This document shows positions 7,175-16,603 of a stretch of 47,058 nt of DNA, in pieces (position 1 is the first letter of the stretch; each line of letters starts with the position of its first letter). The DNA comes from CAZFHL01 sp964519145 (GTDB lineage Bacteria; Patescibacteriota; Minisyncoccia; Phycocordibacterales; WO2-35-19), in assembly GCA_964519145.1 (NCBI GenBank), contig CAZFHL010000002.1:1-47058 (forward strand), in the 5' to 3' direction. A model generated the notes under the pieces. It was given only the letters and a program-made list of their open reading frames with translations. It searched no databases and had not been told where the DNA came from. Made by a program: the position numbers and the translations under genes.

Positions 7175-7477
7175 TTATTGAGCAAATATTCCAGTTGTAG
7201 CTTTTTTTAACCTGTCCATTTCTTCTGAAACTACCTTATTAAATCCAGGAATCCTTTGGCGCATGAAATCAATAATCTTTTGGTATTCCCCATTTACTTC
7301 ATTTAATAAAGATTCAAAATCCTGCATTGATTCTTCATCCATCAAATCAACAGACCTTTCAACTACAGATTCAAATAAAAGATTGCCGATTTTTTCTATC
7401 ATTTTATCTTGATCTTCAATAGCCATTGTAGCTAACCCAAAATCATTTATTATTTTTTTTCTAAATTGTTCGTCCAT
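7175..7477 (-). CDS. Small acidic helical protein (DUF5663-like)
   Basis: A 100-residue protein, almost entirely helical and acidic. It has a conserved-looking pattern of a first helix with FGLATM, then MIEKIGNLLFESVVERSVDLM and a C-terminal helix ending in Gln. From memory this resembles small CPR proteins grouped as DUF5663, function unknown, but I cannot confirm the family here. It lies 5 bp after the preceding minus-strand gene (7483), so it is probably co-transcribed with the large protein upstream. No membrane segment is seen. Confidence 0.65.
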   Translation of the reverse strand: MDEQFRKKIINDFGLATMAIEDQDKMIEKIGNLLFESVVERSVDLMDEESMQDFESLLNEVNGEYQKIIDFMRQRIPGFNKVVSEEMDRLKKATTGIFAQ

Positions 7478-7482
7478 TTAAA

Positions 7483-7758
7483 TTATTTTTTGTTAGGTAA
7501 GTGTATAACTCTATCCACCAGTCTTATCATAAAATCTTGAACACTCTCTGTTTTATTTGGTTCAATTTTATCTCTACCTTGATTTATTTGATTCATTAAA
7601 CCATCCATTTCTTCCATCAATTTTATATGATCTACATCTTTGAGCATTGCTACTTCCACCTCATTTAAAGTAGTTTTTTCAGAATCCTTTCTATAATATT
7701 GTAATACATTTGCTGCATTAAGTCCTCTTATTTGTCCCCACTTTGTAGAGTTTACACC
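7483..7758 (-). CDS. C-terminal fragment next to the gap, probably the end of the giant protein
   Basis: An open frame of 92 residues enters from the assembly gap and ends at 7483. It is helical and acidic, with LNAANVLQYYRKDSEKTT near its start. The giant protein at 7859-12028 runs into the same gap from the other side on the same strand. Because the gap length is a placeholder, frame differences across it mean nothing. The simplest reading is that this is the giant protein's C-terminus, but a separate small gene cannot be excluded. Confidence 0.5.
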   Translation of the reverse strand, partial: GVNSTKWGQIRGLNAANVLQYYRKDSEKTTLNEVEVAMLKDVDHIKLMEEMDGLMNQINQGRDKIEPNKTESVQDFMIRLVDRVIHLPNKK

Positions 7759-7858
7759 NNNNNNNNNNNNNNNNNNNNNNNNNNNNNNNNNNNNNNNNNN
7801 NNNNNNNNNNNNNNNNNNNNNNNNNNNNNNNNNNNNNNNNNNNNNNNNNNNNNNNNNN
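7759..7858. other. Assembly gap of 100 N
   Basis: Exactly 100 N inside, or at the end of, the giant minus-strand gene. The true length is unknown. Confidence 0.95.
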
Positions 7859-10800
7859 TTTAGAATAACTTTCTGGTTCATCTATTATTGCTTCTGGCAA
7901 ATCGTTTGATTTTTTTTGAGATAAAATTTCTTTTACTTTTTCTTCCGTCAAAGCTTCACCTTTATTGTCTTGCACCCAATCTGCTATTTTTTTATTATTA
8001 CTCAATATATTTTGTTCAGCGACACCGCCTTCTGGAACCACTCTTTTCGCTTCTTCTATTAAAAAATTTATATATCTTGGATTGCCTTTTGGAGAAACGG
8101 TTTTCAAGTTAATTTGATCTCCTAGTTTTATAATTTCATCTTCTGGTATTCCAAATTCGCTTTTGTTTGCCATCATTTCATTTGTTATACTACTCAATAC
8201 ATGAGTTTTTTGAGCTTCGGTTAAACCAGCAAATTTTGGCTCTTGTGCCAAAGATGCTTTTGCCAAACCCCAAACAGAATCTCCTTTAGCAACAGTTTTT
8301 ACAAATTCTTTTTCTATTATAGGAACTTGATTTGGAGTTTGGGGTGGAGTTGAAGATCGATTTTGATTTTCTAATACACCACGATTTGGTCTTGCACCAT
8401 CTCCTACCGCTTCAGGTCGACTATTTGAACTATCTATTTTCTGATCCGAAGCCTTTCTGTTGGTTGCTGTATCTGTAGAACTTCTTTTGTTTGTATTAGT
8501 ATCTTCAGTAGGACTGTTGCTTAGTCTACCACCTCTTGCAGTACTATCTAAAGCATCTGAATCAAGACCAGTTGCTATCATATCAGGAGCAAATGAAGCT
8601 AGGAGCTGAGAACCGCTCCCCATAGCAAGAGTCAATGCGGCCGTTGTTAGTCTAGCCACTCTCTTTTTCTTTTTTGCTTCATTTTCTAATTTTTGCAACA
8701 TTTTTGATTTATCTTTCAAAGAAGTAGTATTATCCTCTTGCAATCTGGCAATTTTTACTTTTTTGTCTTTTTCAATTTTTTGAGTATTAAATGCAATACT
8801 TCCAACGCTTTTTCCGATCTGGCTAGCCAGAAGACCAGCTCCAGTCCTTGTGAGCTTCTGCCCAGCATAAGCTAGACCTACTCCTCCACCAAACAAAGCT
8901 ACACCACCCAAGACAAGAGAAGTAGTGAGTAGAACTCTTGATACAGGACTTAAATTTAAATACCAAGCAATAGCTCTTTGTGATAAAAGATCTCTTGCAC
9001 TCTCTTTTACGCCTTCTTTCATATCACTCATTCGCCCATAAGAAACTGCTTTAAGTTTTTGAAAATTCGAATCACTATCATCAAAAATATGTCTAGCTTG
9101 TCTTAGGGCTTCTGTATAGGCTTTATTTTCTTTAACCACAAACTCATCGAAAACTGCAAAATTTATTTTTGATTTTAATTCTGTCCTTTGGGTTTCGTTC
9201 AATTCATCTTCAGCAACACCTGCCTCTCTTAAAAATTCTTCTTTTATTTTGTTTCCTAATAGTGTTGCGTTTAATTCTTTTTGAGTATCATATCTAGTTT
9301 GTATGCTATCAAAATCAACACCATATTCATCTATTTTAGATGGATGCAATTTATAATAAGTAACATCTCGTCTTAATGCTTCAAATTCTTGTTGAGGGGT
9401 CAAAGTTTGATGTTCAATACCTTCAGAATCATTTATATTGGATTCAGCACCATCTTGATTGTCTGACCCAACACCATCATCAGGATCTTCATTGTCTTCA
9501 TCTTGATCTTCTTTTGAAATAGGTAATATTTCAAAATTATCAGAATCCATTAATAAACGACTATTCTCATCATTGATTATGACAAACAATTGTCCAAGAT
9601 GGTTACAAAAAAATCCTTTTAATAAAACTTCTTCTTCTCTTCCATCATTATATTGAAACTTCACTTTTTCTCCTACCTTAAAAGTATTTAAATTTGTACT
9701 GATTGAAATTATATTTCCATTTTCATCTCTATTTATATTGTATGGATGTATAAAATTTATTCGATTCATAGTTATACTACTTACATACATAGAGCGAGTA
9801 TCATCACCATTTTTTAAATCAGTCACAAGGAGAGACGATGTATTTAAAAAGATTCTCACAATTTTACATTTATCATCACCCAAAAAACATTCACCACCTT
9901 CTTCAAAAACAATATTATTTTTTTTATTTTCTACTTTTATTATACGACCATCTCCTCCTCTTGTTATTTCAAAACCTTGAGCAGTATTTAATCGTTCTTT
10001 AAATACATATCTTCTTTGAGGTTCTAAAGATCCACCATAACCATCAGCCAATTTCACAGCACAATAAAATACTTCTTTCCTTTGGCTCATTGGTTTTAAT
10101 ACCAAAGCTTGTACTTCACTAAGTTTGTCTCCATACCAAACACTCTCACCAATTTTAACCAAATTTCCGTGAACATCTTCAAAGGAGGTTACCTGTGGCA
10201 CACCATCCTGAACATAACCATAAATTTTTGCAACATCTCTAGTAAAATTGCCATCTTTGTTAACTTTATTTTCAGACAAACCAAAAGTAACTGTACCAGT
10301 CAAATCAATTTCTTCGTGTTCTATTTGTTTTGTTTGTTCTGTCTTATAAGCGGATTCATTTTTATCTACATCTGCACTTTCATTTGTTATTGGATTTTCT
10401 TGTTGTTGTGCAACAGGTTCTGCTGTAGGCAAATCAGAAGGAAGAACAACCTCTCCATTTTTTAAAACATCATCCATTGAAATAGCTGGTTCATCTGTTG
10501 GCAAATTTTCTGGTGGCTGTCCTAAAGTTTCTGGGGTCAAATCAACTTCTGCCTGATCTGCAACATTAGGAACAATAACCTCATCTGCATTATCATTTTG
10601 ATGATCTGCTACTATGGCTATAGCAGGAACTTCTTGATTGTTTGCGCCATCCACACCAACACTGTCTCCCAAAACCTGACCTTCTGTACTTTCTCCTGCT
10701 TCTGCATCACTTCCTTCAATTTTTTCATCCTCAAAAACAATATTATTTGGGTAAACAAAGAAAGTTTGATTTGGTCTATTTGGTATAGGAGTAATAGGTG

Positions 10801-12028
10801 TTAAATATATTTTTAAATTTCCAGCCCTACTTAATTCATACCTAAATATTTTACCTTTGTTTGAAGGGATATGACCACTATTAATATTAACTTCTTGCCC
10901 TATTGCAATTTGTTTTTTTATTCCGCCCAAACTTCTTAAAAACCTATTTATAGTTGCCCCTGTAAAATTTGATAAGTCTAAATCACTGCCAACTAAAAAT
11001 TTGTCTTTCCTTTTATTTGCAAAATTTAATATAGCCTCATTATAATCAAGCTTTATCATATTTGGTACATACGTAGAAGAATCAACCACACCCAGAAAAT
11101 TGGCTCCGTACACGGTGATTGATTGATTTAAAGAATGTGAAAATAAAGAAATTTCTAGATTTCCAGACTGATTAATTTTTATAGCCAAAACTTGTCCAAC
11201 ATATTCACTATTACCAATCTTAAATTTAACAATCTGTCCATCTTTAATAGACTCTGTTATCAAACCCATTCCTCTGTTTGATAACAGATGATTCAAAAAA
11301 AATAATTTATTCCTGTCATTTTTTTCGCTAAAAACATTTGGTAAAAGTACATTTAAATCTAAACCAAAAATGGTCATAAATTTTGCTCTTGCCTCCTCCA
11401 TTTTTGAAGCTAAATTTTCTGAATTCCTAACATCTGTAAAAGATCGTCTTTCTACACCTTGAGGTTCTATGGGATTTGTTCGTGGCGTATCCTCCCTTTC
11501 TTCAGAAGGCATTAATACTGCTCTTGGAACAGCCTCTTCCACTTCATCTTGTAAAAGCTCTGCTCCAGCACCATCTACTCTAACTGCAATATCAGGCTCT
11601 GCTGTATTTGTATCTGTTATATTTTCTGATTCTTCTACCGCTCTGGCAATATCTAAATCAACAACTATTTGCTCTTCATCAGCACCTCCATCTGCATCAG
11701 TATCTACTGACTGTTCTGGTTCGGCTTGTTCAACTATATTAGTCTCTTTACTAGCCATTTCTGTATCCTCTCTTTCATCTATTGTTATACCAAAGTTTTC
11801 ATAAACCCAATTTTTAAAATATGGAAAATGTAATGTATCATATGGTATGCAAATAACTTTATATTTTTGGCTTGCAGATAATTCTGCCTCATCTGTATAA
11901 TTATAAGACCAACCATTTTTAACTTGTTCCACTAAAAACTCTCTAAACCGTCTTTTATTCTCTGTAGACCAATCTTGCACCGATACAGGCAATTGAATTT
12001 GTTGTTCTGTTGTAGATAATCTATCCAT
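7859..12028 (-). CDS. Giant multidomain membrane-associated protein, C-terminus lost in gap
   Basis: At least 1390 residues. I do not recognise the whole. Order seen: an N-terminal globular part (1-90), with aromatic residues and WVYENFGI; a long acidic Asp/Glu-rich linker; at least five short beta-rich units of the pattern G-x-x-V, spacer, G-x-V/I, spacer, G-x-L-x-I (about 262-295, 377-415 and 610-880), which look like small SH3/KOW-type barrels; a second acidic linker; a helical block; one or two hydrophobic segments (near 1050-1080 and 1150); a Ser/Thr/Asn-rich linker; and a LysM-like unit (KGDSVWGLAKASL... near 1265-1330). The last suggests binding to peptidoglycan or glycan. A TATAAT lies 7 nt before the ATG, so the mRNA is likely leaderless. 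Confidence 0.8.
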
Positions 12029-12035
12029 AAATTTA

Positions 12036-12041
12036 ATTATA
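12036..12041 (-). promoter_or_regulatory. -10 box of the giant gene
   Basis: TATAAT on the minus strand ends 7 nt before the ATG at 12028, consistent with a leaderless transcript. It is divergent from the nusA promoter 28 bp away. Confidence 0.45.
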
Positions 12042-12068
12042 TAAAAAAATGAGAATTAAACCTAATAC

Positions 12069-12097
12069 TTGACTGTGTATTTCTAAGGGTATATAAT
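12069..12097 (+). promoter_or_regulatory. nusA promoter
   Basis: TTGACT (12069-12074) and TATAAT (12092-12097) with exactly 17 nt between them. The leader to the nusA ATG is about 135 nt. Confidence 0.8.
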
Positions 12098-12114
12098 GAG
12101 TACAATACTGTAAG

Positions 12115-12145
12115 AAACAATTCCGCATACCTAGCGGAATTGTTT
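12115..12145 (+). promoter_or_regulatory. Hairpin at the start of the nusA leader
   Basis: Perfect 12-bp stem AAACAATTCCGC / GCGGAATTGTTT with a 7-nt loop, about 10 nt into the transcript and followed by GTTTC. It resembles an early terminator. NusA acts on hairpins, and feedback on its own leader is known in other bacteria, so autoregulation is plausible but inferred. Confidence 0.5.
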
Positions 12146-12239
12146 GTTTCAAAGCGAGCAAATCAGAGGCAGTAAATTTATAGATTTGTGAATAAACAAA
12201 AGAAACAAAAAGTGCTTTATTAAAAATAACAAAAAATAT

Positions 12240-13376
12240 ATGTTTGATTTAAAAATTATACACTCTGTTTTGGATCAATTAGAAACAGAAAGAAATATAC
12301 CAAAAGAAAAAGTTTTAGAAGCTATAGAAATGGCTTTGGCAACAGCGTACAGAAAGGAATATGGCAAAAAAGGTCAAATTATAAAGGCCTCTTTTGACCT
12401 AAACTCAGGTGGTGTAGAAATGAATCAAGTCAAAATAGTGGTTGATGAAACTAGTGTATTTATGGACAAAGAATCTCTCCAAGAAGCTCTGGCAAAAGCA
12501 GAAGAAGACAATGATGACAGAGTTTTATTTAATCCAGAACATCATATACTTTTGTCTGACGCTCAAAAAATCAAAAAAGATGCAAAAATAGGAGATGAGA
12601 TAATCTTTCCTCTTGAATCAAAAGCCGATTATGGGCGTATAGCATCTCAAACAGCTAAACAAGTCATAATGCAAAAAATAAGAGAAGCTGAAAGAACATC
12701 TGTAATGCAAGAATTTGGACAAAGAGAAGGAGAAATAGTAAATGGTACGGTACAAAGAATAGAAAGAGGAACAATATTTATAGACGTAGGAAGAGCTGTA
12801 GGAGTACTTCCTTATGAAGAGCAAATTCCAGGAGAGAGATTCAGTCAAGGAGAGAGAGTTAGGAGTTATTTATATAAAGTAGAAGATGGGCCAAAAGGTG
12901 TAGGTTTAAGACTTTCAAGATCTCATCCTAAATTTTTAATCAAATTGTTTGAAAATGAAGCACCAGAACTTGCAAACAAAACAATTGAAATAAAAGCTGT
13001 AGCAAGAGAAGCTGGCTCTAGATCAAAAGTAGCGGTAGCAACAAACGATAAATTTATAGATCCTGTTGGTTCTTTGGTTGGCCAAAGAGGTGTTAGAGTA
13101 GCCACAGTCACAAGTGAACTTGGTGGTGAAAAAATCGATGTTATAGAATGGTCAGAAAACATGGACCAATTTATAGAAGATGCCCTCTCTCCTGCGAAAA
13201 TAATAAATATAGAACTTGATGAAGAAAATCACTCAGCCAAAATCACGGTATCTGAAGACCAACAATCATTAGCTATAGGAAAAGGTGGTCAAAATGTGAG
13301 ATTAGCTGCAAAACTAACAGGTTGGAAAATTGACATCAAATCCTCAAAAGGAGAAGAAATAGCCAAATCTGAATAA
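12240..13376 (+). CDS. nusA: Transcription termination/antitermination factor NusA
   Basis: RNA polymerase-bound factor for pausing, termination and antitermination. The 378 residues show the N-terminal polymerase-binding domain (1-130, with AIEMALATAYRKEYG), an S1 domain (about 165-235, GEIVNGTVQRIERGTIFIDVG) and two KH domains (about 235-375, with DPVGSLVGQRGVRV and AIGKGGQNVRLAAKLTGW). The acidic C-terminal repeats of proteobacterial NusA are absent, as in most bacteria. It is transcribed alone from 12069 and divergent from the giant gene. No Shine-Dalgarno sequence is seen despite the long leader. Confidence 0.97.
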   Translation: MFDLKIIHSVLDQLETERNIPKEKVLEAIEMALATAYRKEYGKKGQIIKASFDLNSGGVEMNQVKIVVDETSVFMDKESLQEALAKAEEDNDDRVLFNPEHHILLSDAQKIKKDAKIGDEIIFPLESKADYGRIASQTAKQVIMQKIREAERTSVMQEFGQREGEIVNGTVQRIERGTIFIDVGRAVGVLPYEEQIPGERFSQGERVRSYLYKVEDGPKGVGLRLSRSHPKFLIKLFENEAPELANKTIEIKAVAREAGSRSKVAVATNDKFIDPVGSLVGQRGVRVATVTSELGGEKIDVIEWSENMDQFIEDALSPAKIINIELDEENHSAKITVSEDQQSLAIGKGGQNVRLAAKLTGWKIDIKSSKGEEIAKSE

Positions 13377-13430
13377 ATTGCTTAATAGAGCCTTTTTTAG
13401 ATAATTCTATAATAAATACTACTTTATCTA

Positions 13431-13459
13431 TTGACTTTAATAATTAAATATGTTATCAT
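13431..13459 (+). promoter_or_regulatory. Promoter of the GC-rich orphan gene
   Basis: TTGACT (13431-13436) and TATCAT (13454-13459) at 17-nt spacing, followed by a leader with twin hairpins and an AAGGAG ribosome binding site before the ATG at 13541. Confidence 0.7.
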
Positions 13460-13469
13460 ATATACAGAT

Positions 13470-13515
13470 GGTTAGCTGTAGTGGCTAACTAATGTCTGAC
13501 CCTGTAGTGGGGTCT
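13470..13515 (+). promoter_or_regulatory. Twin leader hairpins with identical loops
   Basis: Two consecutive hairpins have different stems but the same 7-nt loop, TGTAGTG. The first stem is GGTTAGC/GCTAACT (13470-13490) and the second is GACCC/GGGTC (13498-13514). They start about 4 nt after the expected transcription start and lie 26 nt before the ATG, just ahead of the ribosome binding site. Identical loops on unlike stems suggest a binding site for a protein or small RNA, or a riboswitch-like element. Confidence 0.6.
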
Positions 13516-13540
13516 AAAACCAATCAAGGAGACAATAAAT

Positions 13541-14083
13541 ATGCAGATCATGTTTTTCCGCCAGCACTTTGGAAGTCTGGCGATAGGCCTCTCGAACGTA
13601 AATGGAGGCCGTGACCGAAGGCTTTCTGAAATGAAAACCCGCTACCATGATTGGGAGCGGGAAATGTTCTTCAGTGTGACCGACGGGGGTGTATCACACC
13701 CATGGTCGCACAAAACGGACGAAGTCCGGGTTGCCATTACTGGCGATGGGATGGTCTTCATCCCAGAGGGTGACCAACCCGATACGGAAATCTTCGCCAA
13801 AGTCGAATTCCAGATGACGGGCGAAGTTTATCTGGCCTACAAAAGGCCGTATTCAGTCATCTCGTATGGCCTACCCGACCCCGTGGAATTGGCCGAAGAC
13901 GCGGTGAAGACTGCGATGAACCACGTCAACTGCGTTCAAAACCCAAAAGAGAGCCTGTGGGTGGCTGTGACCAAAAAACAAGTCGCCCACCACCATCGCT
14001 CCCTCCTCGGCAAGGTAATGCGCCGAGTGCAGGGCGCAGTGAATCAGGGTGGGGACTTTTTCAAGAACCCGCAAGCGACCTAA
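13541..14083 (+). CDS. GC-rich orphan protein, 180 residues
   Basis: I do not recognise this protein. Its codons are visibly G+C-rich (about half) in a region near 30 percent, which points to recent acquisition. The sequence is mixed alpha/beta, with a probable beta domain (FFSVTDGGVSHPW ... VRVAITGDGMVFIPEG), a helix after DPVELAED and a basic, His-rich stretch near residue 150. No membrane segment is present. The start is set by AAGGAG, 9 nt before the ATG. It has its own promoter, a structured leader and a terminator, so it is a stand-alone unit. Function unknown. Confidence 0.75.
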   Translation: MQIMFFRQHFGSLAIGLSNVNGGRDRRLSEMKTRYHDWEREMFFSVTDGGVSHPWSHKTDEVRVAITGDGMVFIPEGDQPDTEIFAKVEFQMTGEVYLAYKRPYSVISYGLPDPVELAEDAVKTAMNHVNCVQNPKESLWVAVTKKQVAHHHRSLLGKVMRRVQGAVNQGGDFFKNPQAT

Positions 14084-14084
14084 G

Positions 14085-14128
14085 CCCGCCTCGAACACAG
14101 AGAACTCTCTGCTTCGGTGGCGGGTTTT
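14085..14128 (+). terminator. Intrinsic terminator after the GC-rich orphan gene
   Basis: The stem CCCGCC / GGCGGG encloses a second small stem (AGAGA/TCTCT) and is followed by TTTTCT. It starts 2 nt after the stop codon. Confidence 0.8.
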
Positions 14129-14189
14129 CTGATATTTATTTAAATCAAAAAATTTTATTTGACAAAACTTAATTTTCTGTATCATCAAA

Positions 14190-14253
14190 ATGAACTTTAT
14201 GAACTTTATGAACTTTATGAACTTTATGAACTTTATGAACTTTATGAACTTTA
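14190..14253. repeat. Tandem 9-bp repeat beside an assembly gap
   Basis: About seven perfect copies of ATGAACTTT run into the assembly gap, and a partial copy (TGAACTT) resumes after it. Copy number is therefore unknown and larger than seen. Translation of either strand gives only a simple repeat, so I see no gene. Confidence 0.9.
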
Positions 14254-14353
14254 NNNNNNNNNNNNNNNNNNNNNNNNNNNNNNNNNNNNNNNNNNNNNNN
14301 NNNNNNNNNNNNNNNNNNNNNNNNNNNNNNNNNNNNNNNNNNNNNNNNNNNNN
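14254..14353. other. Assembly gap of 100 N
   Basis: Placeholder gap inside the 9-bp tandem repeat. The true length is unknown. Confidence 0.95.
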
Positions 14354-14370
14354 TGAACTTATAATTGTGA

Positions 14371-14415
14371 TATAATGTAAATAATCTGTTGATTACTAGA
14401 ATTTAATCAACGGAT
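14371..14415 (+). promoter_or_regulatory. -10 box and leader hairpin of the coiled-coil gene
   Basis: TATAAT (14371-14376) is followed by a 12-bp inverted repeat ATCTGTTGATTA / TAATCAACGGAT (14384-14415, one G-U pair) in the 5' leader. The -35 region would fall in or near the repeat and gap, so repeat number could influence expression. Confidence 0.5.
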
Positions 14416-14443
14416 GATTTGAAATTATAATTAAATTAAAAAT

Positions 14444-15106
14444 ATGAAAATAAAATTATTATCTTTAGCATTATTAGGATTGATCTCATTGCCGATATTA
14501 TCTAGTGCAGAAACTCCACCAACCAAAGCAGAAATGGAAGCAAGGAGAAAAGAGCTTGAAACAAGAAGAGAAGAAATGAAAAAAGAATTAGAAGCAAGAA
14601 AAAATGAAATTGACGCAAAAAAGGAGGAAATGAAAGATAAGAGAGAGACAATAAAAAATGAAATTGAATCTAAGAGAGAAGCTATAAAAGGAGAAGTAAA
14701 AGAAAGAAAAGAAATGGCAGCAGATAAAATAAAAGAAAGGGTGGAAAATTTTATAAATAAAATCGAAGAAAGATTTAATTCAGCAATAGAGAGGTTAGAA
14801 AAATTGTCTAGTAGGATAGAATCAAGAATAACTAAACTTGAATCTGAAGGCAAGGATACAACTGAAGCTAAAAAACTTTTAGAAACAGCAAAAACTAAAA
14901 TAGTTATCGCAAAAGAAAGTATTTCAAAAATAGACTTAACAAACTTAAGTGATTCATCTACAAAAGAAGAAATAAAAACTAAATTTGATGCATTGAAGCC
15001 TCAAATAGAAAATACAAAAACTTTAACCACAGAGGCTCACTCTGCGCTTGTTGATGTCATAAAAAATCTAAAACCTGGTCAATCTGCTGAAAATGCAACA
15101 GAATAA
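14444..15106 (+). CDS. Secreted coiled-coil protein
   Basis: A 220-residue protein with a clear signal peptide (MKIKLLSLALLGLISLPILSSA, written here only as residues 1-22), cut after Ala-22. Then a long Glu/Lys/Arg-rich heptad stretch (about 25-125, with repeated EARRKELETRREEMKK-like units) forms a coiled coil, and a second helical part spans 130-210. Function is not recognisable. Exported coiled-coil proteins could be structural or envelope-associated. It lies 33 bp before a small membrane protein and upstream of trigger factor. No Shine-Dalgarno sequence is seen. Confidence 0.8.
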   Translation: MKIKLLSLALLGLISLPILSSAETPPTKAEMEARRKELETRREEMKKELEARKNEIDAKKEEMKDKRETIKNEIESKREAIKGEVKERKEMAADKIKERVENFINKIEERFNSAIERLEKLSSRIESRITKLESEGKDTTEAKKLLETAKTKIVIAKESISKIDLTNLSDSSTKEEIKTKFDALKPQIENTKTLTTEAHSALVDVIKNLKPGQSAENATE

Positions 15107-15139
15107 TATAATTAAAAATTATTAAATAATATAAAAAAT

Positions 15140-15445
15140 ATGGAACCACAAAATCCAAATCAAATGCCTCCCCTATCAAACGAGATGCAAAATAAATCAA
15201 AAGGACCACTAATCTCTGTAATTATAATTCTTGTATTGATAATTGTAGGAGGTCTATATTTTCTAAGGGAGAGATCAAACACAGTTAATTATAAAAATAC
15301 AAACAATCAAATAGAAACCATTACAGCAGATCTAAAAAACCAAGGCACAGCAGATGACTTGGAATCAATAGAGGCAGATCTAAAAGCCACAAATATAGAT
15401 TCTCTTGATCAAGGAGCTTCAGTCATAGACTACGAATTGCAATAA
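15140..15445 (+). CDS. Single-pass membrane protein, 101 residues
   Basis: An N-terminal Pro/Asn/Gln-rich cytoplasmic stretch of about 22 residues, one strong membrane helix (24-43, VIIILVLIIVGGLYF), then an acidic outside domain with two ADL...DDLESIEADL-like repeats. Not recognised. It follows the coiled-coil protein by 33 bp and precedes tig by 25 bp, so the three may share a transcript. No ribosome binding site is visible. Confidence 0.75.
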   Translation: MEPQNPNQMPPLSNEMQNKSKGPLISVIIILVLIIVGGLYFLRERSNTVNYKNTNNQIETITADLKNQGTADDLESIEADLKATNIDSLDQGASVIDYELQ

Positions 15446-15470
15446 ATAGATATTGTGTTATATTTACCTT

Positions 15471-16526
15471 GTGAAATACGAGGTCAAAACCACAAGATTG
15501 CCTAAATCAGAGGTAGAGATAGAAGTGTCTCTACCTTCTGATTTATTCCAAAAAGCAAAAGATAAAGCTCTTGAAACATTCAAGAGAGATTTAGAATTGC
15601 CTGGATTTAGGAAAGGCAATGCTCCGACTAATATAATTTTAGAAAATATAGGGACAGCTAAATTACTTGAGGAAGCTGCTGATATTTTGTTAAAAGAACA
15701 TTTCGAAAAAATAATAGAGCAAGAAAATTTTGATATATTAGGGAGACCTGACATATCTATCACAAAATTGGCTGAAGGAAATCCTTTTGAATTTAAAGCC
15801 AAATTTGCTCTTATGCCTATTTTTGAATTGCCTAAATATAAAGAAATAGCTAAATCTATAAAAGATAAAAATCCGAAAGAAACTAAAGTAGCCGAAGATG
15901 TTGAGATAGAAAAAGTTCTACTCCAAATAAGAAAAAACAAAGCTCATATGGATTGGCACAAAGAAAATAAAGAAGATCATCACGATCACAAAGATTTTGA
16001 TAAAGAAGAAAACTTGCCACCTCTTGATGACCAATTTGCAAAAGAAGTTGGAAATTTCAAAGACTTATCTGAATTGAAATCAAAAATAAAAGAAAATATT
16101 TTAAAAGAGAAAGAAATTAAAGAAGTTGAAAAAATAAGAGCTTTGATAATGGAAGAATTGGTCAAACAATCAAAGATTGATTTACCAGAAATACTAATAA
16201 TAAGTGAAAGTGAAAAAAGTCTTGCAAAAATGAAAGATGACATAGAGTCTATGGGTGGGAAATGGCAAGATTACCTATCTCATATAAAAAAAGAGGAGGA
16301 ACAAATAAAAAATGAATTAAGAGATTCTTCTGTACAAAAAGCTTCAATCCAATTGATTTTCAATAAAATTGCAGAGGTAGAAAAAATAGAACCAAACAAA
16401 GAAATATTGGAAAATGAAACTAAAGAAATATTGAAGCACTATCCTAAAGCAGATCCAATAAATGCTAGAGTTTATGTGGCCACTATTTTAATAAATCAAG
16501 AAGTCTTAAGGGTGCTTGAGAGTTAA
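15471..16526 (+). CDS. tig: Trigger factor lacking the PPIase domain
   Basis: Ribosome-bound chaperone. The N-terminal ribosome-binding domain is clear, with the signature PGFRKGNAP (about residues 45-53). The C-terminal helical chaperone arms follow (about 175-351). The FKBP-type PPIase domain that normally lies between them (about 90 residues) is missing and is replaced by a short His/Asp-rich linker (HKENKEDHHDHKDFDKEE). Length is 351 residues, against about 430 in E. coli. I chose GTG at 15471 because family similarity begins directly after it. The frame extends a few codons further upstream to a TTG. Confidence 0.88.
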   Translation: MKYEVKTTRLPKSEVEIEVSLPSDLFQKAKDKALETFKRDLELPGFRKGNAPTNIILENIGTAKLLEEAADILLKEHFEKIIEQENFDILGRPDISITKLAEGNPFEFKAKFALMPIFELPKYKEIAKSIKDKNPKETKVAEDVEIEKVLLQIRKNKAHMDWHKENKEDHHDHKDFDKEENLPPLDDQFAKEVGNFKDLSELKSKIKENILKEKEIKEVEKIRALIMEELVKQSKIDLPEILIISESEKSLAKMKDDIESMGGKWQDYLSHIKKEEEQIKNELRDSSVQKASIQLIFNKIAEVEKIEPNKEILENETKEILKHYPKADPINARVYVATILINQEVLRVLES

Positions 16527-16603
16527 GATTTTTCATAATTTGTAATTATTCAAATTATACTATATAATCCGAAAGGAAATGAATTTTGAAAGGAAAATTG
16601 AAA

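Noticed and set aside
7483..7881. A complete separate gene reading through the N gap
   Set aside because: Translation through N is meaningless. Only 7483-7758 is real sequence on that side, and it is treated as a fragment.
13541..14083. GC-rich orphan genes as contamination or misassembly
   Set aside because: Promoter, leader and flanks are AT-rich and continuous with the gene, and three separate loci show the same organisation. Acquisition is simpler, although read depth would be needed to exclude an artefact.
14431..14853. 140-residue Ser/Phe/Ile-rich frame antisense to the coiled-coil gene
   Set aside because: Shadow of the Glu/Lys codons of the real gene. The Ser/Phe-rich bias is what antisense of AAA/GAA-rich DNA gives.
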